Origin: Acephala macrosclerotiorum | Taxonomy: Eukaryota > Ascomycota > Leotiomycetes > Helotiales > Mollisiaceae | Assembly: GCA_014904845.1 (NCBI GenBank) | Contig: MU119268.1 | Span: forward strand, 164,209 to 228,208 | Length of the DNA: 64,000 nt | Direction of reading: 5' to 3' | Translations under genes and position numbers: made by a program | Shown here: positions 44,394-57,420 of the stretch, piece after piece | Position numbering within the stretch: the first letter of the stretch is position 1 | How the letters are laid out: the number at the start of each line of letters is the position of its first letter | The notes under the pieces: model-generated | The model's input: only the letters and a program-made list of their open reading frames with translations | Told to the model about the DNA's origin: nothing | Database searches by the model: none

Positions 44394-45602
44394 TTAAGCG
44401 AAAACCTCTCCAATTTCCATAACGCCAGAAACCTCGTCATCAACCATGGTGACGAGAATAGCATCATCGCTGTATTTGTGTGGTTCGTTTGAACGCATGC
44501 TTTTGATCCACTCCCTCGCCTGAGGTAGGCTCGTCTCAGCTGGAATCTCGATCCACTCTTTCCTCGGCACCATCAGCCCTTGAATACACATCGCCGGCTC
44601 GTCGAAATCATCCTGCTGTAATTTTCGAATGCGACGAGGCGACATGACCGTATCGTCGCCTTGACGTACCCAACCAGACGGAGATTGGTATGCGGACATA
44701 AGAACATGTGCTCCCGTGATAGCGGCGTGATCGATTGATGGCAAGTCTGAGAATCGGATTGAGAGGTCGGAGATCTTGGAAGGTCCTTTGGAGGCTTCGC
44801 CGATGGCGCCGCCGGGGTGGTTTTGAGAGAAGACGGCTTGCACGTTGATGTGCAGCTCGTTGGAGATTGTTACTGCGAGGGCGTCTCCGAGGGCGAGCGC
44901 CATGGTGGTGGATGTTGTTGGGGCGTTGAAACCAAATGAGTCGGTCTCGGACTTGTGGATTGGTGCGGGGAGGAGAATGGCATCTGGTCGTTGCTTAATA
45001 ATTGCGCAGGTTGAGGGGTGAGTATGTGATGTCATGACAATAAGCGGAAGCGAGGCGTCGAAGTGTGGGAGGAGTTGGAGGAGTTCTGGTGTCTTGCCGG
45101 AGAACGTGATGAGGAGAATCGTGTCGTATTTCCCGATTCCTCCCAGGTCGCCGTGAAGTGCTTCAGTAGGGTGGAGATATGTTGCGTGGATCTTGAGACT
45201 GATCATAGTGGCGACCAACTTCTTGGCGATGTGACCACTTTTTCCAATTCCACAAATGACAAGCTTCCCTTTATCGCACTTGTATCTGGTGATAGCTTCA
45301 ACTGCTGAATTGAATCCTCCTCGAGCAACTGGTTCTGTTTCATATAGCCGGGTGAGACATGAGAGGGCAGTTGCTTCAGTACCGAGAACATGAACTGCAT
45401 TTGAAAGTCGTGTAGAGAATGATGGGCAGGAATCTTGGATTTCTGGAGGCGTTATTGACATAAGGTCCTCGGGAGGCGGCGAGAGAGCTCGATCGCATGG
45501 CGTAGCAGGCGAAGGAGGAGATGGCGGTGGTACATTTGGTGCGTGTGAAGGTCCCAGGAGGAAGACCTCGCTGTTCTGGACGGGGTAGTGGTGTTCCATC
45601 AT
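44394..45602 (-). CDS. SIS-domain sugar-phosphate isomerase (KdsD/GutQ-like)
   Basis: A 402-residue protein whose core resembles bacterial arabinose-5-phosphate isomerases, which interconvert ribulose 5-phosphate and arabinose 5-phosphate. The SIS core starts after a Pro-rich N-terminus. GIGKSGHIAKKL at 118-129 carries the catalytic-type Lys. YLHPTEALHGDLGGIG at about 142-157 carries a Glu in the HPTE position. Then come LITFSGKTPELLQL, TTSTTMALALGDALAV and FSQNHPGGAIGEA with the conserved His. The C-terminal 150 residues are not clear CBS pairs but occupy their place. Fungi do not make the KDO sugar that bacterial KdsD serves, so the substrate here is open. The start is the first of two adjacent ATGs at 45602; the frame upstream has no ATG. 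No introns. Cytosolic by sequence. Confidence 0.85.
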   Translation of the reverse strand: MMEHHYPVQNSEVFLLGPSHAPNVPPPSPPSPATPCDRALSPPPEDLMSITPPEIQDSCPSFSTRLSNAVHVLGTEATALSCLTRLYETEPVARGGFNSAVEAITRYKCDKGKLVICGIGKSGHIAKKLVATMISLKIHATYLHPTEALHGDLGGIGKYDTILLITFSGKTPELLQLLPHFDASLPLIVMTSHTHPSTCAIIKQRPDAILLPAPIHKSETDSFGFNAPTTSTTMALALGDALAVTISNELHINVQAVFSQNHPGGAIGEASKGPSKISDLSIRFSDLPSIDHAAITGAHVLMSAYQSPSGWVRQGDDTVMSPRRIRKLQQDDFDEPAMCIQGLMVPRKEWIEIPAETSLPQAREWIKSMRSNEPHKYSDDAILVTMVDDEVSGVMEIGEVFA

Positions 45603-47400
45603 CTTGAAAGTGTCGTATATTCGTGATAACGGGCGTGAAAAGAAATGAGAAGCAAGTGCTGAAAGGTCCGATATATATGGTGGACAGCGCCGATACAAAG
45701 GAAGAGAAGGATTAAAGACTCTATCTTTTGGGTTAGCCAGAACCGATGAGGAGTCAGAGGGGAATCTTGGACCGACCTTAGGAGTTTATATCTTCTAAAT
45801 CCTTGCACTCAGCCTTGTAATCCCAAGCCCGCAGGTTGGACCGTGATGATCTCCACGTAATCTTTGAATCTCTGGGTTTCAAAGGTTTCCTCAAACGGAA
45901 CGCCTGGTGAAGCGTCTTTTACGGATCATTTTAAAAACGTTGCTGGCAGACGCCATCTGGATGACAAGGTGTTGTAGCAGAGCAGTGGAGATATAACTCG
46001 GCGGGGTTGAGAAGGGGGGAGGTCTTTTTGAAGGATAAGAGTGAGGTGAGGGTCGGCATCGATGACACGGATGCCCTGGCAGGCAGCTCTGGCAGCTTCT
46101 CGGTCATCGGAGACCAAATGGCTCGACGATTCGAAGGTGGTAGGACCCTTGTAGATCTCCGACCGAGTCCTAAACCATGTTGAGGCTGGTGCGTGTTCTG
46201 GGTGCAGGCACAGCAATGTCGCAATTGTGCCCTGGTGTGGAGCTTCGCTCCGGGATACGCTTGATATGGCGATATCCAGCCATTATTCTAGCATGGCTCC
46301 ACGGAGGCTGTTCATTGGGAGTGAGTGCAGAACACTAGAACAGATAGAGCCGATAGAAGAGTCATGACTTCTGATTTGAAAGCCGTTTGCGCGGTACAAC
46401 AGTAATCCGCACGCCATCAGCTGCAGTGTTCAAGGTAGGCACATATTTGCTGCACCTCGGACTGTACAGTACTGTACGTGTGGCACACAATTTGATATCC
46501 AGCTGCGGTTCTGTGAATAATACAAGGAGATGCTAGATCGCGATACGACAACGGCGCCGGGAGAGGGGCGCGGGAGGAATGCGAAGAGACATCGCGATTT
46601 GTGGGAGTTCGAGTCGACTTCGAGAGGTGTGTAGAGGCTTGGCAGGCTTCAGAGATCCTGGAAGGACGCGCAGGCTCACCGCCGGGTAAGATCGATAACC
46701 ACAAAGCGCCAGACGAGTGAAGCGACACGAATTCCCACGTGTGGAAACCTCTATCTGCGATTCCAAGACGCTTGAGTGTGCATGAATATCTGACTTGATA
46801 TGGACATGACAGATCGAGTTGTAATTCTTTTTAACTTTGCCTTTGTGGAACGTTGCAATGCAAGACGTTAGCGGTGTGCGTAAGAGCCGACGAGATATTT
46901 TATAGCATTATTATAATCGTATTATTTCTGGCGTGGTATTTGTAAATTTGGGATACTTATATTAAAAAATTCGTATTTTTTTATTTTCCAAACGTTTATT
47001 GTAATTATTATAGTTTCTTTACTCGGCTTCGGGCCCACCACGCTTATCTCGACCAGCATCGGCCTTGGGTCAAAAAAGACCTGTAATAACGGCTCGTTTA
47101 CACCGAGTATCGTTTCTGGAGTCTTGGATTCGATTTCGGCTGGCGTTTTGATTCATACGGGACAGGTAGAGTTGTTTGCTAGGATCTCCTTTTTTATCTG
47201 TGTTTTCCTCAGTGCTGCGTTGATAGCTCTTTTAGGGAAATAAGCGTGATTGACGATGGTTGTTTCTAGGTAGTACAGCGCTAATTTTCGTGCAGGTGGA
47301 GGTGGAGCAAATCGTTCATCACAGAGTAGTATATTTCAACACAATATCTATCAGTCTGCAGTTCCAACCCCAGAAACCCAAATAATCTCCCCCGTCAGCT
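45603..47400. other. Intergenic region
   Basis: About 1.8 kb without a supported gene. Minus frames of 97-103 codons at 45926-46224 and 46417-46728 have no domain. A short AT-rich stretch (about 46910-47010) resembles a small RIP-affected remnant. GGAGCTTCGCTCC at about 46228 forms a minor hairpin. Confidence 0.45.
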
Positions 47401-50400
47401 CTACTCCACCTTCCTAACCGCTCGAAACCCAATGATAGGAAGCCTCGTCCTCAAAATCAAACTCGAGGAGATAACGCTCAGCGAACTCAGTGCCATAGCC
47501 AAACTAGCCCACACAGGATTCAGTCTCGGGTGCCCACGAACCGGATAAATTACCCCCGCCGCAATGGGCAGCAAAACAACATTATACACCAGCGCCCACG
47601 CAAAGTTGAACTTGACTCTCTGAAACACGGCACGTGAGAGAGTAATGAGAGTGATGAGGGATTGCAAGTTCGACGACACGAGCACAAACTTGGCGCTTGA
47701 GATAGCGACGTCTGAGCCCGAACCGATTGCAATTCCTGCGTCGGCAGCAGTGAGGGCTAGAGCATCGTTGATGCCGTCGCCGACCATGGCTACGATCGCT
47801 CGTCCGATCTCGCCGTTGCGTTTTGGGGCTGTAGATTGTAGCCAGCGGATCTTGTCGGCTTTTTCTGCGGGGAGAACGCCGGCGATGATGTTGGTGGAAG
47901 GGATGCCGACTTGATGGCCTATCGCCGTTGCAGTTGTAGTGTTGTCGCCCGAGATCATCCAGATGCTGAGTCCCTGTTCGCGGAGAGTAGTGATGACAGA
48001 ACACGCTTCAGCGCGCAGCGGGTCGGTGGTTGCGAATAGTGCAGCAAGTTTAAACGGGGCTTCGTTCTCGTCCGAGAGAGAAAGAGGACGCAAGGCCAGG
48101 AGAGCGATGCTTTTTCCAGCACTTTTCCATGTCGAAGCAAGGTCAGACCAGGAAGCGTCAATGGGAGTATCAAGTGAGGAGATGAAAGCCTCACTGCCAA
48201 TGGCAGCCTCATGCCGGTAGTCAACGGTGGAAGTGTGGATAGTGAATTTGCCCTTGAGGCCTCTACCAGGAAGTTCCTCCATGGTGGAGTTGGAGAGGGC
48301 GGCTCGGTCTTGTTCTGTGCAGAGAGTGGCAATCGCTTTCGCTATCGGATGACTTGAGGATTCTTCCAAGGCTTGCGCAATTGCCCAGACAATTTTCGTC
48401 TCCTCTTTGTCAGATGTTATGATAGCATGATCTGTAACTTTTGGGTTTCCGCCCTCAGTGAGCGTCCCGGTTTTATCAAAGACGACGACATCAAGAGCAG
48501 AGGCTTCTTGAAATGCTTCTCCACCCCCCTTAACCAATATTCCGTGTTGAGCCGCTAGGCCAGAACCGACAAATAACGCTGTTGGAGCTGCGAGTGCAAT
48601 GCCACAAGGACAGGCGCCGACAAAAACTGCAATGGCAAACTGCATTGCCCAGAAAGCCCAGCCTCCAGTGTCAACATTTCGCCAACTCATTGGAAGTACT
48701 CCGCTTTGACCAAGTCCAAACCAGATGATAAAGGTCAATATGGCTATGAGGGTGATGACAGGAACAAAGTATCCCGTTATGGTATCAGCTATTCTCTCCA
48801 CCGGAGCTCGTTTCGTCTGTCCTTCACGGACAACTCTGACGATTTGATCGAGCATAGACGCACCTGAGACCCCAGTGACTCGGACGTTGATTGGCTGTCT
48901 AGTGTTGATTGTTCCCACAAAGACTTGATCACCTACCCTCTTGGTGATTGGACGAGACTCTCCGGTTAAAGAGCTCTCATCAAACGTAGATTCTCCTAGA
49001 ACGATTGTGCCATCAGCTGGTGGAGAAGTACCGTGAGGAACTCGAACCACGTCTCCGACTTCAAGAAGGTCGACGTTGATTTTCTCGATGTTTACCGTCG
49101 AAATAGTTGATTGAGTCTCCGGCGAAGAATCAGCAGAGTCTGGATTAGATCCCACAAGCAGAGCATCCGTTGGTTTGAGCTTCCCAAGCAGTGTGACAGC
49201 ATCGCTCGCCTTGGCTTTGCTATACGCTTCCAGGTAACGTCCCGCGAGAATGAACATGGTTAGAAAAACGACAGTGTCGAAGTACGTAGATGTCTGCACG
49301 CTCTGGCCAGTCTTCCGCCCATTCAGAACAAGCACAGCGATGGAAGGGAAATAAGCAATGGATGTACCAGCTGACATGAGCAAGTTCATACTGCCAAAGC
49401 GGTAGAATCGTCGAAGAATGGGGACCTTACTATTTCGCCCCCACAATGCTCGAATCTCCTGGACCGCTCTAACGTGGAAGATATCGGCGGCGAAGAACAT
49501 GACGGGCGTCGCAAGGAAGAAGAGCGCCCATTCGGCGCGGGTGTCGGCACCAACCCACATCTTTTCTTCGAAAACCCTTCGTAAGCGGTTGGTATAAGGG
49601 ACTAAGCTCATCCAGACCACACCGATGAGGAAGGTGGGAATCGCAACTATGAAGCTGAGAAGAAGCCGCAACAGGAGACGTCGACGTTCGTGGAGCTGCA
49701 TCGCTCGGGACCGCTCTTCGATCGTTGGAGGATGGTAAATCGAAGCCTTATATTGGCTATCGACGTTGTGAACCGTAGCCAGTATATCTCGAAGAGTTAT
49801 AACGCCTTGCTGAGGACAATACGCCATCTTGATGATGGGGTCCTCGAGGGAGGCAGCTTTGTCGATCTTGAGCAGCCCTGGGAAGGATGCCAGCAAAGCT
49901 TCAAGTACGTGTTCTGGGCAATGATCACAGAACATGCCGGCTATTTTGATCATTACTGTCCTCTCGTTCTGTCCATCTTCTTCTCGTCCACCAACTTCAG
50001 TAATGTCCTCGATATGGCAATCGAATCCTCTGTCCTCGATTCTCTCGACAATCAAATTGATGTTGTCCTTCTGGCCAGAAAAGGTAACAGTTGCGCTGTG
50101 TGTAAGTAAACTGACGCTGACATCCTCCAAGAACTCGAGTTGCTGCACGCCTTCATTGATAGAGAGGATACATGCAGCACAGGTCATGCCGCGGATGCTC
50201 AGACTAGCTGCAAATTTTGGGGCTTCAGGTATGGGGACCACAAAACCCTTGGATGCGTCTTTCTCGTTCGATATTTGGCAAACAAGACAGCGCTCCATAT
50301 GCTTCTTATTGAGCTGACTGTGGACATCGCGTAGCAATCCTGTTGACTGGCACGATGAGGGTGTTGGTGCTCGTTGGCTGAGCGTCTGCGCGGCCTCTTC

Positions 50401-50682
50401 ATGCCGCTCGTAGACAATCCGGCCAAATTCATTCTCGGTGCGCACACTCCGCACCTCGAATGCTGCGTCTGAGAGAGCTCGAAAGATTTGATTCTCAGAA
50501 TACTCAGGAGGGTGGATTATCGTAAGTTCGTGTGATACGTAGTTGGCAGTGATTGACACTGGAACTAGTCGCAATGCAGCGAGGATCTCCTCGATGTATG
50601 TGAGGCACGACGCACAGTGAATATTGTTGATTAGGGCAGTGGTTGTGACAGTGCCCGACGGGGCTAGTTGTCGGGTTGCCAT
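47401..50682 (-). CDS. Copper-transporting P1B-type ATPase (Ccc2-like)
   Basis: A 1093-residue heavy-metal P-type ATPase, expected to pump Cu(I) into the secretory pathway for copper enzymes or out of the cell. Three N-terminal metal-binding HMA domains show CASC (23-26), GMTCAAC (168-171) and GMFCDHC (252-255); yeast Ccc2 has two. Membrane segments start at about 340. The actuator has DESSLTGES, the sixth-helix metal site is CPCGIALAAP, the phosphorylation site is VVFDKTGTLTEGG, the nucleotide domain has SSHPIAKAI, and the hinge has MVGDGINDALAL. The last two helices follow (VYNVVLLPIAAGVIYPV; SLAMALSSLSVISSSLIL). The C-terminus is short and has no Leu-rich sorting tail. An extra C-x2-C (CLVC) sits between HMA1 and HMA2. 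It is a single exon with the first ATG at 50682. All catalytic motifs are intact. Confidence 0.95.
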   Translation of the reverse strand: MATRQLAPSGTVTTTALINNIHCASCLTYIEEILAALRLVPVSITANYVSHELTIIHPPEYSENQIFRALSDAAFEVRSVRTENEFGRIVYERHEEAAQTLSQRAPTPSSCQSTGLLRDVHSQLNKKHMERCLVCQISNEKDASKGFVVPIPEAPKFAASLSIRGMTCAACILSINEGVQQLEFLEDVSVSLLTHSATVTFSGQKDNINLIVERIEDRGFDCHIEDITEVGGREEDGQNERTVMIKIAGMFCDHCPEHVLEALLASFPGLLKIDKAASLEDPIIKMAYCPQQGVITLRDILATVHNVDSQYKASIYHPPTIEERSRAMQLHERRRLLLRLLLSFIVAIPTFLIGVVWMSLVPYTNRLRRVFEEKMWVGADTRAEWALFFLATPVMFFAADIFHVRAVQEIRALWGRNSKVPILRRFYRFGSMNLLMSAGTSIAYFPSIAVLVLNGRKTGQSVQTSTYFDTVVFLTMFILAGRYLEAYSKAKASDAVTLLGKLKPTDALLVGSNPDSADSSPETQSTISTVNIEKINVDLLEVGDVVRVPHGTSPPADGTIVLGESTFDESSLTGESRPITKRVGDQVFVGTINTRQPINVRVTGVSGASMLDQIVRVVREGQTKRAPVERIADTITGYFVPVITLIAILTFIIWFGLGQSGVLPMSWRNVDTGGWAFWAMQFAIAVFVGACPCGIALAAPTALFVGSGLAAQHGILVKGGGEAFQEASALDVVVFDKTGTLTEGGNPKVTDHAIITSDKEETKIVWAIAQALEESSSHPIAKAIATLCTEQDRAALSNSTMEELPGRGLKGKFTIHTSTVDYRHEAAIGSEAFISSLDTPIDASWSDLASTWKSAGKSIALLALRPLSLSDENEAPFKLAALFATTDPLRAEACSVITTLREQGLSIWMISGDNTTTATAIGHQVGIPSTNIIAGVLPAEKADKIRWLQSTAPKRNGEIGRAIVAMVGDGINDALALTAADAGIAIGSGSDVAISSAKFVLVSSNLQSLITLITLSRAVFQRVKFNFAWALVYNVVLLPIAAGVIYPVRGHPRLNPVWASLAMALSSLSVISSSLILRTRLPIIGFRAVRKVE

Positions 50683-50944
50683 CCGTTTCTGACACCTCCG
50701 AAGGCTTGGTCAGAGCAAGGCGTGCGATTCCTCTGAGGTTACCAGTTCCTAAGCACAGGGTTGCTAAGTTTCGAGGGCCTAGTGATAATCGTTCGTGAAG
50801 ATCTCGACAGCCAAAGTAGACAAGATAACTCCAAAGGACGAAATCTCGTCAAGGAGTATCGATTTTTAAAGCGAAAATCAAACGAGCAAGTTTGCGTTAA
50901 TTTTTTTTTAAAATAAATATATTAATGGCCGGTTAACTTCCTTA

Positions 50945-51217
50945 CGAGCCTGGGATCAAAAGTATGTGTTTTATAGGGCTTTTCGCTAATCAATGAACGC
51001 TGAAACTAAATTTCGATTTTTAGCTACGAAGTTAAATTAACTCGGATTTGCTTTATAAACTTATTATAGCTTGTTATAAGTATCGCATTATAATATTAAA
51101 TGATTCCGATTTGTGCATACTCTATACTTTTAAAATGAAATCGTCGATTTTAGTTTTCGTCGCTTAAAAGTGCCTTAAAAAATGCCTGGAAAACACAGAC
51201 TTATGATCCCAGGCTCG
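50945..51217. mobile_element. MITE-like element with 3-bp TTA flanks
   Basis: A 273-nt AT-rich element is bounded by inverted CGAGCCTGGGATCA-type repeats of about 29 bp (50945-50973 and 51189-51217; three differences). TTA directly flanks both ends (50942-50944 and 51218-51220). A TTA/TAA three-base duplication is usual for PIF/Harbinger elements, so this is a candidate non-autonomous member. The interior is AT-rich and has no open frame. It lies in the promoter side of the copper ATPase gene, about 260 nt upstream of its ATG. Confidence 0.65.
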
Positions 51218-51466
51218 TTAGCTCGCTTAGCTCACGAAGCGAGTTGATGAGGTCGACCGACTATTAGATTATATTATTAAATTTTAAATTTTTATAAATT
51301 TTTTATAATAATTGTAATTATTATTATTATAATTTTTCTTATTTTATATTATTTAATATTATTCGATTATATTATATTTTTATAATTATTTTACATTGAT
51401 ATTGTAGTAGCTTGAAGTGGGGTCCCGTGAAATCACGTGACAACCTGACCGCCCATGTATTTTAGG

Positions 51467-51736
51467 CTGAGTTTCTACAGAGGTACAGCGGTCAAATATT
51501 CATACAACAAAGAGTAGTTTAAACGCTACATATAATTTTAATATATTATAACTTTTGCTATACCTAACAAGAAAACTTTTATTGAAATAGTAAAATAATC
51601 TTTGGAGGAAGCATTATATATTTATTTAGTTTTTATGTTTTAAAAAAGCGTTATAATTATAATATAAAAAAGGCAAAGTTCAGACCTCTACTAGCGCTAT
51701 ATGAATAGTTAACCGCTGTACCTCCGTAGAACTCAG
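51467..51736. mobile_element. Second MITE-like element with different inverted ends
   Basis: CTGAGTTTCTACAGAGGTAC at 51467 and its imperfect reverse complement ending CTCAG at 51736 frame a 270-nt element. The inverted arms extend about 42 bp (GGTACAGCGGT...ATTCATA) with a few mismatches and one gap. TA dinucleotides lie two bases outside each end, which would suit a mariner-type target site. The interior is AT-rich and non-coding. It is unrelated in sequence to the element 250 nt to its left, although both are about 270 nt long. Confidence 0.6.
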
Positions 51737-53650
51737 AATAGTATCCTTTTTCCAACTCTTATTTTTGAGTTTTAGGTTGTAAGATCTCGAGATTCAAACT
51801 TATTTCAGAACTACTCCATTCTCTCACATAAGACTATTGTAGTACAACCTTCTTTCATCTTTTACAGTATTATCAAATGTCTCATATTTTAATATTCCTT
51901 ATCTTCGCTTTCAACCATTTCTATTTTCATACACGACCAAATCTTTATCTTTGAGATGATCAAAGCCGAGACGACCTACCTCGTTTCACAAACACCAAAC
52001 AACCCCACAATCAGCCTCAGGATTGACGGACGATTGACCGAGATATATGATTAAAGGATGAACTGGAGTCGTTCTGGCTCAGAATAAATCAGATTGGTGG
52101 GATGTGTTATCGGGGGCTGATAAGGGCTTCAGATTTGTTTGATCTTCAGCCGCAGGTGGCTGGTGAAGAGAATTGTTCGGAATCAATGACACCCACGTGA
52201 GAAAGGTGAACTTGAAAATTGAGAGAAGATAGCATTGAGGACCTCTTCAACAATCGAGAGAGGAAAGGCGATTAAATCAAGAAAGGCCATAAGAATAATA
52301 TCAGAACTTTCTCAGCCCAAGTCACATTCAATGCTACGGGATTCACCTGATCTCCTGCAGATCTGTTTGTTGCTCGTAGCAGCTGGCACGAATCAACGAT
52401 TATTGTCAGCTGAAGAAAAGCCTTGGGTGAAGGGAGATCGTGGGAACTACATCTGAAAAGTCGGAAAAGTATATCTCGTACGATGAGAGCATAAATCTCT
52501 GCCGAGCCTGACTCGCTATGATCCACTTGACAAAATACAGAGTATCTCTAATCAAAACTTGCAGCCTTATCACTAGCGGAAGAAGGAAATGACAATTGCT
52601 AACACTGTTCGCCGTCTGATCCGTGGACAAGAGAGACAAGAACTTGGACTTCTCGGCTTCGATAAATCGATAAAGATCGACAGGTTGGAGGCTTGGAAAA
52701 TGCTCAGGTCGCAGAAACTAAACGGGATGATCTTGAGGGTGACGTTGACGATGACTGAGTTGGAAAAATATATATACACCGTTTCTTGGAACTCAAAGGA
52801 GTTGCAATCTCTTTGAGAACATATCTTGATATTCATTGTTGCTCCTTGTTCTTTTCCCATAAAGTCACTTCGCTAAGCTTTTCAATACCCTGAAGCGAAC
52901 TTATAAAAATTATCATATCGCAGACGCACGGACGGAAAGTGCTATCAACGTGCGCCAATCCTCAATCGGTCAAGCTCCCCCACTATTAGCGTCTCTTCCG
53001 AATTTCGAGCTCTCCTCCTCCAGAAACTAATCAACAGCTCAATCATCGACCTGTAACCTCATCTTGGCATACTCTCTCTAACGTCTACGGACAAATACCT
53101 CAACAGCCACCTGTGAGTACTTTTTTCTTCCATTTTGTGTCTTGAGAAGCTCTGCAACATCGCATGTTCCAAGAATGCAATCGGGTGACTAGCAGTTGGC
53201 ATGTACTTCAGACTTCAAGGCATTGTACAGCTCCAGCTCGAAGACAATTCCACTTCTCAATATCCAACGACAAGCGGTATATCTGCGGAGCTCTACATCC
53301 ACCTGCTACCACAACAATTGCTGTTGCTTTCAATTCATAATGAGTTGCATTCCTGCGTACCGTACTGATCACCACAATCGCAGACATCCTCGAGAACCTC
53401 TTTTATCGCAGGAGACATCTCACTCCAAGACACAAAAGTAAGCTTCAACCAATCAAGCACCAGGTCGAGTACGGACATTGGCAGACTCTTTGGCTTCCAA
53501 TCGGTCCTGTGTCTCCATACATCTGCTAGCGTTTGCAACTCTGAGAAGTGCCTACACATACTTCTAGCATCCAAACCTCTAGACACAAATTTCCACAAAG
53601 ACCAGAGACTCTCCTTGCAATCTTTACTGACTCGTCACTTTCAGTTCAAA
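51737..53650. other. Intergenic region and long leader of the small membrane protein
   Basis: Short frames only, for example 75 codons at 52589-52816 on the plus strand and 95 codons on the minus strand over the same DNA; neither has a known domain. A GTGAGTAC at about 53112 could be a leader-intron donor for the small gene at 53651. Confidence 0.4.
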
Positions 53651-53842
53651 ATGCCTGTCATCGCCGAATACGAGGCCGTCGAAGCCGCTTCGAATCTCCT
53701 CATCAAGCGCGAAAAGAACTGGGCTGCTCGCGAACCCGGTGTCATCCTCGTCTTCTGCATCGTCTTCATTGTCGGATCCGGTCTTCTTGGTCTCTGCATC
53801 TCTCGAGCTATTGGTAGACGTCGTGCTGCTCGTGCAGGATAG
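53651..53842 (+). CDS. Small single-pass membrane protein (63 residues)
   Basis: The frame starts with a good context (TCAAAATGCC) and is too short for most gene finders. Residues 1-29 are polar and begin MPVIAEYEAVEAASNLLIKR. PGVILVFCIVFIVGSGLLGL and the next five residues form one membrane helix (about 29-53). The tail SRAIGRRRAARAG is strongly basic, so the C-terminus should be cytosolic. The codon use is markedly C-ending (ATC, CTC, GTC, GCC), a sign of real and well-expressed fungal coding sequence. I recall similar small proteins in related fungi but no function. There is no signal-peptide cleavage site. Confidence 0.75.
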   Translation: MPVIAEYEAVEAASNLLIKREKNWAAREPGVILVFCIVFIVGSGLLGLCISRAIGRRRAARAG

Positions 53843-54340
53843 ATTGGAATTCTTCGGACAATGGGAGGCGCATCATGAAGGACTCGAGCATGGAGAATAT
53901 GGAGTGGGAGTATGGTTCTTTTGACACGACTTGGGAGCATTTCCTGGGATTTTACGGAGAAACGACATTCGATACCCTGGGAACTTGGCGTTTGGCGATT
54001 CAGATTCGACCGTAATGGCTGGGCTTCAGACACGAGTTTCTCGGAAGGCTATACCCTAATTCTCTAAATGGCAGGAATTGACCACCTGGGGTATTATCCG
54101 GGACTTTCGGGCTTCATATTTTGACATTGAGGATATGGTTCCTTGGGACAAGTGTGCCATACCCTGAGCGATAATGTGTGTTTTCCTGTTGGTGTATGTT
54201 GAGGGGCTAATGTTGAGTATCATAGAATACCATACTAGCGCGGAGCTATCAATGCGTAATGGGGTTTCAGGCTTCAAGTTGCATTCGCTTCCATCTGCTA
54301 TGTTGCGCTTCAGTTGCTCACGAGAAAGTTCTCAGGCGCT
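53843..54340. other. 3' flank of the small membrane-protein gene
   Basis: Non-coding by appearance. Several short frames have no domain. The stretch ends at the left member of the repeat family that surrounds the AT island. Confidence 0.4.
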
Positions 54341-54460
54341 CCAATGCGCACCCCCTCCAAGCTCACGAGGCATCAAAGCCCTAGTCATTGATTTGTCGTC
54401 AGCACGCCTTTTCTCAACATAGTTTCCCGCATGCGGGGACTCCCATCTATATTCATGTTC
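54341..54460 (+). repeat. Left copy of the AATGCG / GAGGCATC / ACTCCCAT repeat
   Basis: It contains AATGCGCACC, ACGAGGCATC, AGTCATTGATTTGTCGTCA, GCACGCCTTTTCTC and GGGGACTCCCATCT in the same order as two copies at 57114 and 57287. It lies just left of the AT-rich island. Confidence 0.6.
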
Positions 54461-54535
54461 TATACCTGATACTTCTTCCTTCGTGAGAAAGTCATCGAGC
54501 GATTCAATCAAGCTCGGCTGTAATACTTAATTTCC

Positions 54536-57075
<2,540 letters not shown>

Positions 57076-57113
57076 GTATCGATGCCTCAAGTATCGAAGT
57101 CGAGCCTGGATTC

Positions 57114-57286
57114 AATGCGAACCATTCAACTTTCCCATGAGGCATCTATACTTATCGAGCTCGAGTCATTGATTCATCATCAGCCCCAGCACGCCTTTGA
57201 TCCAACACACTCATGAAATTTGAGAACTCCCTCATATGTTCATACTCTTCTCATGTGAGGACTTTCTTCTAGATCTACTGCCTTCT
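57114..57286 (+). repeat. Right copy 1 of the AATGCG / GAGGCATC / ACTCCC repeat
   Basis: It has AATGCGAACCATT, ATGAGGCATCTATACTT, CGAGCTCGAGTCATTGATTC, AGCACGCCTTTGATCC and a diverged ACTCCCTC block. It is directly followed by copy 2, with which it shares AATGCGAACCATT exactly. Confidence 0.7.
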
Positions 57287-57420
57287 AATGCGAACCATTT
57301 CATGAGGCATCTACACTTGTCAAGCTCGAGTCATTCATTCGTCGTCATCTCAAGCACGCCTTTAATCCAGCAAACCCGTTACATATGAGGACTCCCATCT
57401 CTTTCCACAGCCTCATCACG
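57287..57420 (+). repeat. Right copy 2 of the same repeat
   Basis: It has AATGCGAACCATTTCATGAG, CAAGCTCGAGTCATTCATTC, AGCACGCCTTTAATCC and GAGGACTCCCATCT. The last block is closest to the left copy beyond the AT island, which suggests the island entered an existing array or that flanks were duplicated with it. Confidence 0.7.

Noticed and set aside
45603..45698. N-terminal extension of the SIS-domain protein
   Set aside because: There is no ATG in the extension. The adjacent ATG pair at 45597-45602 is the sensible start.
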